In this document: positions 1 through 10,747 of the stretch, piece by piece | Numbering within the stretch: the first letter of the stretch is position 1 | Layout: each line of letters begins with the position of its first letter | Assembly (NCBI RefSeq): GCF_000002425.4 | Contig: NC_037256.1 | Location: 1,768,051 to 1,832,050 of the forward strand | DNA length: 64,000 nucleotides | Origin: Physcomitrium patens | Taxonomy: Eukaryota; Streptophyta; Bryopsida; Funariales; Funariaceae | Direction of reading: 5' to 3' | The notes under the pieces: generated by a model | What the model saw: the letters and a program-made list of their open reading frames with translations, nothing else | Database searches by the model: none | Told to the model about the DNA's origin: nothing | Position numbers and translations under genes: made by a program

Positions 1-2404
1 TGTGGCGATGCACATCGGTGTGTGGTTGTTTCAGAAGCCTGCATGTCCAGGATTTCAAACAATTCAACTTCCGATTCGTTCCAGTCGCTTCGAGTGCTGC
101 GCAGTACCACGACCTTTTCCGCATTGTTGACATGCAATGCGCTGACTTCTATCTGATCGCAGCCAGGAATGGAGGTAAGCACTTCCTGCAGAGCATGATC
201 CTTGTGGTCAATGTGACACTCTTTCAATCTCAGGCTCAACATCTCAACAAGTTCCGGAAGCACTTCGTCAACACAAATGTTCTTGTTGACACCGTGAGAG
301 AGCAGTGCTGCCCCCCTCACCGATGAGTCCCCCTGGTTTTGATTCCCCGATTGATGGTTTTTGAGTTCAGATCTTGAAGGCCTCTGGAGAAGAGGAGTGA
401 ATTTAGCTTGCTCGACCAGAGGTGGGGCCTCTGCCAGTGGAGTGTGGGTTTCTTCATCTGCAGTTCCTGGGCGTGCTGGGAATCGTGCTCGCAAGGCCAT
501 GAAAGCATTACTGCACAGATATTCCATCACATTATTAGATTGTGCAATGACTTCATTTATAAATCCAATTGCTAATTGTTGCCAATCGGATCGTACACAA
601 CTACACATACCTGGACAAAAAGTCGGAAACATTCTGTGTGAGGAACGCTCCACCCACAGAATCCATGACAGAGCCCTTCCACCTTGAGAAAGCTCGATTT
701 CCTACAATCCAATGCCAAAGAGACGGTCGATTTGTTAGGTCATGAGTAATAGAGGTTTGTAATGATGATAATTCTCCAGTCTGAGTGCGATGAGGACTTT
801 GAATACTACTGTAAGCTTGGGAATTTGCCTCTACCTTGAACTTGGCGCATGATGGAAATAAACTGATGAGCTCGATTTTGCCATTGCTGCCTACACTCTT
901 CCCAGGAAGCTTTATTCCGTTCTGATTCCTCATGACTGGAGCCTTTCATTGTTAGAGTTTTGAACATCTTCACAGTGTTGAGGTCCAAGTCAACCTTCGG
1001 CTTGTAACGAAGTCTCCGTTTCCGCTGAGGCAGATCCTTGTAAACGACCATTTTCTTCGATCCCTCGTCGTAAGCCACTATCTGAAGCTCTTCCTCAAGC
1101 CTTTGTTCGTATGTATTCACGGGCAGCGAAACTGTCACTCCAGAACAGAGTTCACGCAGATCACTCAAATCCTTAGCCAACGACACATTCACGAAGGGGG
1201 CATAGTTAGCGGTAACAGAGTCTGTGTCTGTGATCTGCAATTCACAGCTAGTGGTATCATACGCAGCATGCTGCGGCGATTCTTCTCTTGAAATGCTCTC
1301 CTGCATGCCCTCGATCAAAACATTTCCTCCTTTCCTGCCGTCGGCATCGTAGCACTTGACAAAGTCGGAGCTTCCAACTTGCAATTCCTTCGTGCGTGTG
1401 TCAAAGTTGAGAGCACGCCTAGTGGTAGTGGCTGAATTGCTTGATTCATATTCTTCATTGCTGTACAACATATTCCAATCGGAAGCTTGTGGTAACAGTG
1501 GCGAAGATGGAGGCATAATGAAAGAGAGATTCTGACCAACAGAAACGAATGGAAATGCTCCGCGGGGTGTGGATGGGAGATCCTCTGTTGAACAGTGATT
1601 CATGTTGCATACTTCGAAAACCTCCTCTGCGTTGGTAGCACAGTCATGGTCGACAGGATTCAAAACATTTTGTATCTCGGTTCTACTTATTACATTGCCA
1701 GGAATTCTTAGAAATGCTTGCACAAGCATATCTGGCATAAAATTACTCCCCTGGTCTGACGGCGGGGGTGCTAACTGGAACGAGCCGCAATTGAAGTTTT
1801 CTTGACTAGCAGCAGCTAACGGCCACGAGGGCGTTTCATGAATCTCAATTGGATTCTCAGCAAATGGAGACTTCTGATGAAAATCCGAAAACTCCTTTGT
1901 CTGAGTTGATGACAATACCTCCTCAGAATCCAAATGCTTTTGTTCCTTGTCTTCACCAGGGTTGTGCTCCACCATCACCGCATCGGCTATTTCTTCTACT
2001 ACAAGATGATCTGTGTATTGCAAAAAATTTGCCGAGAGTACAAAAGTCTGCGATGAATTCATTGCTTTTGTCTTCTTCAACTCCGTTGCTTCTACAAGCA
2101 TTTCTTCACGCTCTTTTACACATGTGTTACTAGCGGCTTTGGTTAACTTCCCTTGTTTCATGAATTTCCGTTTTACATAAGCCCTTTTGTTTGTTCCTTC
2201 GGCCCATTTAAGTCTAGCCAAGTTTTTCATCCGCAACACAGTCGGGGAAATTGTGTCGAAATTGATCGGAACAGTAGGACTAATATTGAGACCCTCCTCC
2301 ACTCTCAGCTTCTTCGCGAGGCTCACCTTCGGTGTCTCGGATAATATTTTGGGCTTGTACCTCCTCTTCCTTGGCTTCTCCTTCGCATCCAGTTGCACTT
2401 GCAT
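1..2404 (-). CDS. DEMETER/ROS1-like 5-methylcytosine DNA glycosylase, N-terminal half (partial at left edge)
   Basis: Plant DEMETER/ROS1 enzymes excise 5-methylcytosine from nuclear DNA and start base-excision demethylation. Exons read on the minus strand: 2404-835, 701-611 and 510 to beyond position 1. The junctions are GT-AG and restore the family's conserved run: IMRQVQ, then GNRAFSRWKGSVMDSV, then FLTQNVSDFLS joined to SNAFMALRARFP, which is the start of the glycosylase domain. Two basic motifs, RKRRYKPK at residues 12-19 and RKRRLRYKPKVDLD at about 461-474, match the lysine-rich elements before this domain in DME proteins. The third exon stays open to the edge and is the poorly conserved insert. 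The helix-hairpin-helix, catalytic Lys/Asp and Fe-S cluster would lie outside the window. The ATG at 2404 is a minimal start: a plausible acceptor (CCTCAG before GAGTCTGCGGCT) lies 12 bases upstream, so earlier coding exons are likely. Confidence 0.9.
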
Positions 2405-4520
2405 AGCCGCAGACTCCTGAGGTTGTGCGATCCCAACGCGTCATTTTAAAAATGGTGATCATACGGACACATCTTCCTTTTGCGATTAATAACTTCGAGT
2501 CAATAAAAATAGTATGGGTTGAACAAAACGTACACAAGGCTGTGCAAGTTGATGAGAAGTAGGGGCGATCGTTCTCTGATCCGCAGTGAGCACGGATCGG
2601 TCGCAACACACTGGATTTGCACCAGTCGCCCTCCGTGGTGGGCACTTTGTCTCATCGTTTCTGAACATGGCTCCTGCAAGTGGAATCAATCTACAAATCA
2701 GTTCCACCCAATTGGCAGCAACCGGGGAATCATATCACTAGGGATACCTTCCGTGAAATGAAAGGGTTTGAAATGCTCAGTGATAGTACAAAGAAACAGC
2801 CACATGGAGAGCGGCGAATGATGATCTCAGTGGTAGAGTTGCCATACCGGAAGTGCGACTTGCAAACAGTTCTGTTAAGGGAACCGAGTCGGTAGACGGT
2901 GATCTTCCTCGGTCCTGAATGATTTCAAGAGTTTGTGGACCAGCTACTCCGCTTTGTGGACCCCCTTTGGATGCTTGCAGGTTTCGTTGAACACCCGGCA
3001 TAATCTCTGATGAGCAAAGAGGCTGCTCGTCCACGTTATGAACACCCGAGGGTGATGCTCCTGCGAGACCATCACCAGTTCAGGCAAAGTCGAAGTATCT
3101 TGAGAACAAAACGTGTATCTTGAGAACAAAACATTCCAGGATTAATTTCTGCATTCCATGCTGAATTCACCTTGAACGAGGTCGACCCCGTTGGCTGAAG
3201 ACATCAGCTCCGTCTCGAAAGAGCTTACAAGGTCTACTGAGCAACAGAGTTGGGTATTCCTCCTGTGCAAATCTTCAGTTGCGAGTATCCGCCTCACCTC
3301 TCCGTCTTCATCGTTGAGTCTCAAATTGTCCCGAGTCTGCACAATACGGACAGCTTCCTTCCTCTGAAGCGAGTCTCGAGCTTCATCGATGCACGGAGTG
3401 TCTCGAAACACATGGACGCCAGCATTGGGGGGCACCACATCATGAGTGAACAGGTTGTCCACTTCCGTCGCTCCTCGTGGAGCTCTGAATTCACCGCATT
3501 CCATGAAACCATCGCGACCAGCGACCGCCTGCACTACAGCATTGGTGTAGGACAGAATGTGCGAGGATCTGCATGATTCGCATCGTGGCAGTACATTGTG
3601 ACCACCAATCGCTTGCAAAACCAGATTGGAATGCATTGACGCAGCCAAGGGGCGCGCAGCGTGACTGCTAAATCAGTTCAGCTTCCAGGTGATGGAAGCC
3701 CCGAGCGATGGCTGTTACAACGATACACTTATACCAGAATTCTCTCAAACGCATGTAAATCGAGGCTATCCCTCACTCGACAGCCCCTACGAAACGTCCC
3801 CCACTTCCATGGGCAAGGGCAGTGACCTTGTGTGCACGACGCACCCTCTTCTTCATCACGGCTTCCAATTGCACGCAGTTGCTTAAACTAGCAGGAACGA
3901 ATGCAAGGCTTGACATCGCCCCCACTTAATTCACAAACACCGCTCTAAAACAATCTGCCAAAAATATACAAGCAGTCGGATCCAATCCAAAGCTAAACGT
4001 CCACCTCACACATCCTCCATCAAACCGGGCACAATGAACGAAATCCGCCACCCAAACCGGCTCACTTCTGAGTCTGAAAACGGATCTAATGCAACATCCA
4101 CATCCATTGGTTCCACTCATCTGCAAAAAAAAACTAGAAGAAGCTGAGCAAAGCTCAAAATGCGTCGTCGTCGTCGTACCCAGCTGGTCTCAGCACGTCC
4201 GCCGAATTCCAACCACGGCAGAGCACTGATTCTTATGACCCACACACTTTCCCAGAATCCGTTTTGCTGTAGAAGAAGAATCCTCTCTCACATGCAGGGA
4301 TCTCGTCTCGTCGCTCAAACTCTCACATTTGCACATTGATGTGACTGATTGATTGATTGTATGCACACACACACACACGATGACGATACGCCCACATCAT
4401 CCAGATCTCATCTTCTTCTTTTTATTATCTTTTTGCCCCTCTTCCTACCTTAACTTCTTATCTTCTTCTTCTTCTTTTTGTTTTTATTTTTTTAATTGTG
4501 ATTCTTTATATTGCTAACAG
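2405..4520 (-). other. 5' region of the DEMETER-like gene, possible upstream exons and promoter
   Basis: This stretch is GC-balanced, unlike the AT-rich DNA beyond 4.5 kb. It has open minus-strand frames at about 3070-2777 (includes GVQRNLQASKGGP) and at 3636-3142 (begins MHSNLVLQAIGG). Both contain GT donors, for example after DLVQ near 3170, but I could not join them in phase to the exon at 2404. They may be 5' coding exons or UTR. A TATAAAG on the minus strand near 4506-4512, followed by GA-rich sequence, could be the core promoter. None of this is recognisable by homology. Confidence 0.3.
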
Positions 4521-5177
4521 AAAACGTAGTCACTCAGCTTGTAGTCACTCAACAGACACACCACTCTTGAATCCTGAATTCATGAACCCATACAACACCC
4601 TAAAATTGAAATCTTCCCTTCTTTCTACACATATATATATATATATATATAAATTTATATATATATACTTATTTATTTATTTTATTTTTTGAAATTTAGG
4701 GCTTCTCCATACCCTAGATTTGGCTCTTCTTTTGAGTACCACACTCAGAGGTCAATGAGCCTAATATACGGTCTAATCAGAAACATTTATTTTAAAATAC
4801 ATGTACGAATTTGAAGAAAGAAATAAATGACACCATTTGTATGATATCATTCAAACCCATTTTTTTAAACACATCACATGTCAAAAAAAAAAAAAAAAAA
4901 AAAAAAAAACTAAAGAGTGGTTTATCATTGTTTCCAAATAGCTGATTAGGTGATTAAATATACTTTCCTAATAAATAGTTCTAAAACCCATACTATAAGT
5001 TTAGATAATTATTGGCAGTGTCAGTTCACATATTGAATAACATAAATTTGGATCTTGTTTTTATAACTTCAATTTTTTTTCAATCTTAGATTTTTGTTAT
5101 GATTGTCCATAGCCCAAAAGAATGCCATACAAAATGTCATGCTGATATATAAAAGAATTGATTTATACTGAATTTGA

Positions 5178-5178
<1 letters not shown>

Positions 5179-5220
<42 letters not shown>

Positions 5221-5243
5221 GAGAGAGAGAAGAAGAAGAAGAA
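5179..5243. repeat. compound microsatellite (TA)n-(CA)n-(GA)n-(AGA)n
   Basis: Four adjoining simple repeats grade into one another: TA to about 5198, CA to 5220, GA to about 5231, then GAA/AGA to 5243. Seen directly. Confidence 0.95.
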
Positions 5244-6189
5244 TTTTTGTGGTTGTATAAAACTTTGAGTAATAATAATAAAAATAAAATAAAAATTTAT
5301 TGTTATTCGTAACCACCTTCTTGGTTTTAGACAATATGTTTTAAGTCATACTAACCAATGATATTTTATTTATTATATATGTATGTATGTATGTATGTAT
5401 ACACACACACTCTTATATTTGTTTCATGATTCATATATTTGGAATTGAATTGGTTGTTTGATTTCGAATTTTCTTGGAGTATATGTGCTTGTAGCCATGG
5501 TGTTTCAAATTTACAAAATTTTCGTTAAGTAGATGTACACAATAATTTTGATGAACAAATTTCTTTGTGATTTATAGCTTTGTAGACTGAGCTTTTTGCA
5601 TATTATCTTGCTAAAGTTGTTACCACTGTTGCTGCAAAAGAATGTTTGAATGTCATTTTTTGTGTTCAATTTTGTTATTGCTAAAAAGACTAGGCTTCAT
5701 TCCTTAAAAAAAAGTAACATTAATATCCAACAATATTAATAGTCAGTTGCTATTGAAACAAATTAAAAAATTATATAATTTAAATCCATAATAAAACAGT
5801 TGATTAATCCTTAATGTGATTGAATTAACCAATTACTCAATATATAAAAATAATAAATAATTTTATGTTTACAATTATTAAAGTAATAAAAAATGATTTA
5901 TTATAAATAAATAAATAAATAAACAAAATCATAATTACAAGATGTTTAGTTGTAAAACTACAAAAGAAACCTATTTAGCTAGCTATATATATTGAGTCCT
6001 AAGATATTTATTAGACAATAAAAATTCGTTATCATTGAAAGATCATAATGTTATATTATTGCATATAATGTAAAAATTTAGTATGTGATTGGTTGAAAAA
6101 AAATTATAATATTTTCAGGATATTTTTCCACACTTTTAGCCAAATACTTCTAGAAAAGTTTTAAAAAATCCACACATTGCTTGGAAAAT

Positions 6190-6224
<35 letters not shown>

Positions 6225-6696
6225 TTGCAATTGGCATTTAGTTATAGTCTATTTAATCAAGTAACTAACTTAAGTTAGTACTCATATCTTGTAAATTGAA
6301 ATTCAAGTCACATACCAATTTGTTTGTATTAAATGGATATAATCACTAGTTTCTTTGTTTATGCTGTTTTCTTTTTTCCTGATTTGATTTGAAAACAATA
6401 ATTGTAAATGTAGTAAGAAATTTATTGTCTATTTATCTAATATATAAAGATAATTCTATGTAGCAATATATTAAGTTAAGTGACAAAAGATGCTTTTAAA
6501 TATATTAAGGCATGTAAACATAAGTACAATAATTACTAAATTTAAAAAAATTTATCTTTATAATCAATAAAAAAATATACATAACTATGAACTTGAACTT
6601 TAGATTAGTAATTTAAAAAAATATATAGAAAAAAGATTACAAAAAAAAAACAAAAAAACAAAAGTGAAGTAATTAGCTATAATCACAAAAACAATA

Positions 6697-6752
6697 GAAT
6701 TATTGTATTCAATGTAATGAATTATTGTATTCAATGTATTGAATTATTGTAG
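6697..6752. repeat. 22-bp direct tandem repeat, about 2.5 copies
   Basis: The unit GAATTATTGTATTCAATGTA plus two bases occurs at 6697-6718 and again at 6719-6740 with one difference. A partial third copy begins at 6741. No coding context. Confidence 0.85.
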
Positions 6753-7580
6753 TTTGCTAAAGCTATCATGTGGTCTAAAAAAAAATATGTTTCTAAACCA
6801 AGTCAATCATTGGTAGAGGACTAATTGAGAGTGTGTCTGCATTCAAAGGTCTTTGTTATTGGACTCTAAACTATTATTGTAGGAGCCCAAATCTGAGATT
6901 TGATTTTAAGAAAATTGGTTTTTAAAAACCATTTTTGAATAAATGATGACTTTATATATTGGCATATTGTTTTCCTAACTGGGCAATATACTCTTCTTTA
7001 TTTAACTACTTTATTAAAGAAAGAAATAAATTACTGATAAATGTAATCATAAAATTAAAAAATCAGACAAAATTTTAAAAATTATTGAATATTATGTTAG
7101 CAAGACTATAATGTAACTTAATCCTGATTTTATATAAGTTATGTTTTCTAAGTTCCAGAGAACCCTATATTAATATTGTTTGTACACAACAAAAGATTTA
7201 AGAATATGTAGTATTTTCTATGAAAATTACTAAAAAATAACCTTAGATTTTAATAAGCTATAATGGCTACTAGATGTTAGTGAAAGACTATTATAATATT
7301 TATAATAATAAAGAAGGTTCTTAAATGATTTAAAAGGTTCAGAAGGCCAGCCTAAGTCAAAATTGATGTTTTTGTTTCTTACTTATCAAATGATGTACTT
7401 CTTTCTTGGCGACTTTTAAAAAATTAAATATTTTAAATCTTTTACAATCAATACAAAGTTCTTGTTAAATATTTGCTAAATATTTTATTTTTTGCAAAAA
7501 GTAACAATACACTGAATATTTAACACAAATCATTTCAATTATATTTTTAATTCAATATTAATAACTGCAAAAATATTTCA

Positions 7581-7612
<32 letters not shown>

Positions 7613-7866
7613 GGAGTCAAATATCTTCTTAATTGTATAGTTAAATTATACATTTATAGCAGACACAATTTAAAATACATAGAAAAATGTCACAATAACA
7701 ACATAAATAAAACCATATGGTCTTATTACTATTAAGTTGCAAAAAAATGTTTTTAGTTGGGTAATTGGTAAAATCCTCTCTTTCAAGACAGTGGTTTGAA
7801 ATTCACATTTGGTAAAATAGTACATATTTAAAAAAATTAATTCAAAACTTTCAATTATATATATAT

Positions 7867-7945
7867 ATACTTGTATTGAAAGTGTCATTTCCAAAAAAAA
7901 ATACTTGTATTGAAAGTGTCATTTCCAAAAAAAAATACTTGTATT
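7867..7945. repeat. 34-bp direct tandem repeat, about 2.3 copies
   Basis: A 34-base unit beginning ATACTTGTATTGAAAGTGTC and ending in an A-run sits at 7867-7900 and 7901-7934 without mismatch. A partial third copy begins at 7935. The exact identity points to a recent tandem duplication or slippage. Confidence 0.9.
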
Positions 7946-9605
7946 TATTTTATTTATTTATTACAAGCTTATTTATCAGTTTGTGGAGGAAATTAAATTA
8001 AAACTACTAAAAAAATAAATATATTGTTTTATTTATAATTTATTTTGTTAGGTTTCTTAATTGTGAAAATGTGTATGTGAAAATAACATTTAAAAGGTTT
8101 GCAATAAAACCAGTTATGAAGTTGTAGAGCATTTAGACCCAATGAAATTATGAAGCCAGATTCATACAAATTAAAATAAATTAGTCAATTTCATAGGTAA
8201 TATTAATAAAGTCATGTCATTTACAGATTGAACAGAATGCATGAAAGAATGTAGTATTTGTCAAAAGTATAATATATACATGTTAATTAAGAGTAAGAAA
8301 CATCATATGATTTTCATTATGTATATCACAAAATCACTTGTGAGATTAGAAGTAGAGTTGACGGTTTTATTTTTTACAACAACTTAAGAACACTAGTATG
8401 TGATTATGTCGACCAATCATATAATGAAATGAAGATGGAAAAAAATCTTGGTGCTTAAAAATTCAGGTTACACTTCTCATGATTACACTTTTATGCTTAA
8501 ATAAATTATGTTGGATTATGGAAGTCTATTTGAGATTTTAATTGACAGAAGTTGAAGATTTTGCAACACAGTTGTAGAAGTGATAACCTTTAATGTACAT
8601 TTAAAACATACAACTACTTCACCAAATCATTTTTAATGCATCAGCTTAAATTAAGAATAATAATAATAATATTTTTTTTTTGTGCTGTATATAAAATGAA
8701 ATGTTATCAACATACAATCTCTTTACAACCTTGTTTGAATGTTAAACCACCGTACATTTTATCATTTTATTTTATTTTATTTTATATTTTTTCTAGAATG
8801 TTGTGTATAAATTGCACAATTTATATTGGCAGTAGCTTTCAGTATCCAAAAACATATTTGGAAAAGTTGATCAACTTAATTTGGATTTCTTATTGGCTTG
8901 TAAGACTCAACTTTACTTGCAAGTTTTGCATCACTTTGTCAAAATTCAATTCGAGTTTTCAATATACATATTGTAAATCAATTTAGTGACATTGTAATCT
9001 ACCACAACATTTTCTGTAAAACAAAAAAAGGAAAAGAAAAAACCCAAGTCAAATAAAAAAAAATTATGTCTTGTGATTGTTAAATGGCAAACAAAACAAG
9101 GAAGTTTTCAAAAAATATTAAAGCTATTACAATTATTAATATGGAAAAGATAATTTAGTGGATTTCACTTTAGAAATAGACTGTCCACACAGATCATGTG
9201 TTGGACCATAAAATCACCCATTAACCATCACATCAACGACCCCAATTTATGTAAAAGGGCACAGAAGAAGTCCCACCATCTTGTTCAGTTGAGGATCATC
9301 ACTTAACCAGTCACATACTTCACGTACTCATTTATCTCTATTGTACTAGAACTTAGGGCAATTTAAGGCTTAATTAATTACATTAATTCGGGTAAGCAAT
9401 TCAAATACCCAACTTCAGTGTTTAGTCCTTTTCACATACTCACATCTATCTCTCGTGGACTTTGTGGACTTCGTTTCTGGTGATCGGCACTTACCAGAAT
9501 TTAGGGTTCAGGTTTAAGGTTCGGAGATTGTGACGCAGCAGTTAATGCACACACTGAGTGCGAATCAGAACCCTATCCACGCGCTTAGAAGATTATTTTT
9601 GAAGC

Positions 9606-9836
9606 ATGCACACATTACTAAGAAGATTGGAGCGAGGAGAACAAACAAAGAGCCTGACGGAGGAGGACGGCGAGTTGATAAAAAAATCGTCAAAAGAGAC
9701 CGTCCTCGATCCCCCTCTGTTCCGTTATTCGCCTCCTTGGGGCTTGCACGATGTCAAGTCGAGGTTCAGGACACCTGCTCGGAAAGGAAACAATCCTTCG
9801 CGATATAGGACCATTCTCGGTGCCGTTCCATGCTGA
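9606..9836 (+). CDS. possible small basic protein or first exon (76 aa), unrecognised
   Basis: An ATG-initiated frame begins MHTLLRRLERGEQ, contains SLTEEDGELIKKSSKE and DPPLFRYSPPWG, and ends near RYRTILGAVPC. It lies in a GC-balanced block (about 9480-10250) just outside the AT-rich spacer, which supports a transcribed region. Its composition is protein-like: charged with proline and aromatic clusters, and low in Leu/Ile/Asn runs. A possible donor (CTCG before GTGCCG) near its end means it could be the first exon of a longer transcript. I do not recognise a family. It could also be a chance frame in the 5' region of the FAM114 gene. Confidence 0.3.
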   Translation: MHTLLRRLERGEQTKSLTEEDGELIKKSSKETVLDPPLFRYSPPWGLHDVKSRFRTPARKGNNPSRYRTILGAVPC

Positions 9837-10397
9837 TATGATAACTCTCACCACAGGCAGTGCTATCAAACTGTTCACAACAATCCTCACGGTGGGGAGA
9901 GATGTTGCTCCCATTGCTACAACAAGATAATCTAATTCGTTGGCACACACAGTCAATCTGTACCAATTTTAAACCCACTTCGGAAACCCACTTTTTCCTC
10001 GTCAGTAACAAGAAGATGGACAACAACAAGACACAAGACACAGTCTACTGCCACACTTCTGAATCATTCTTTCTGTAAAGCACAAAAGAACCCATTCAGT
10101 GCGGTCCCACAATGAGTACGACCCAGTTGGCTCGCGATCGCAAAAAACGCTAGCAAGCTTGGCACGCTGGGAATAATTAATCGTGTTCCATGATTCCGTG
10201 CACGACATGGGATTTCGAAGCTTTGGAATCATCATCTCCAATCATGTAAAGCTGAAATATTCTATACCAACTTCGAAAACTAGTGAAAATATTTGTTTGC
10301 AAGGGCTTCATCGGCTCTGGAACGAACACAATGAGAGGTTTATACCCGCTTAGTATCCGTCCCCAAACGTAGCCCCTACCAGATCAAGAACCGCTTA

Positions 10398-10547
10398 ATA
10401 ACCGTACCCGGATTCCTATGATACCTCAAGCGCGGGCAGAACTCTTAGTTCCAAGCCGACATATTTGGTGACGATTCCCTAATCCTACCGAACATTCGAA
10501 CGGTGTTCGCACGCACCATGGTATCATAGGATTCCGGGTACGGTTAT
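10398..10547. repeat. 28-bp inverted repeat (hairpin potential) upstream of the FAM114 gene
   Basis: Positions 10398-10425 and 10520-10547 are reverse complements with one mismatch. The core of the left arm is ACCGTACCCGGATTCCTATG. The loop is about 94 bases. A weaker direct resemblance links the left arm region (CCGCTTAATAACCGTACCCG, from 10391) to CCGCTTAGTATCCGTCCCCA at about 10348. The element is about 200 bp before the FAM114 start codon. It could be a promoter palindrome, a foldback remnant or a small-RNA hairpin. Confidence 0.85.
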
Positions 10548-10747
10548 CACAGGGTTCTCTCTCATCTGCTTGGCTCTCTCCTTGTGCTGTGTGTGTCTTG
10601 GCGTTCTCGCTCCGTTGCTCTCGCGTCTGTGTACAAATCTATCGGGGCAAGTTTAGTGTGGTTTGAGGAAGGCTGTGTTTATCGCAATTTAGAGGAAGAC
10701 GTCGTAGACGATCGGAGGACCGTGCAAGGCACTCCAGGTCGGCAGCC

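Larger units (their letters stand above)
4521..9470. other. AT-rich intergenic spacer
   Basis: No gene was recognised over about 5 kb. The sequence is very AT-rich, with stops in every frame and only short chance ORFs such as 8636-8986. It carries simple repeats: (TA)n at 4628-4668, a 27-A run at 4883-4909, TATG repeats at 5381-5402, AAAT repeats near 5905-5925 and 6190-6220, and (AT)n at 7580-7609. It also has the three tandem repeats listed separately. It is probably decayed transposon DNA, but no coding trace was readable. Confidence 0.6.

Noticed and set aside
9500..9525. TTTAGGGTTCAGG-like sequence suggesting a telomeric repeat
   Set aside because: Only a single TTTAGGG-like unit, with no tandem array.
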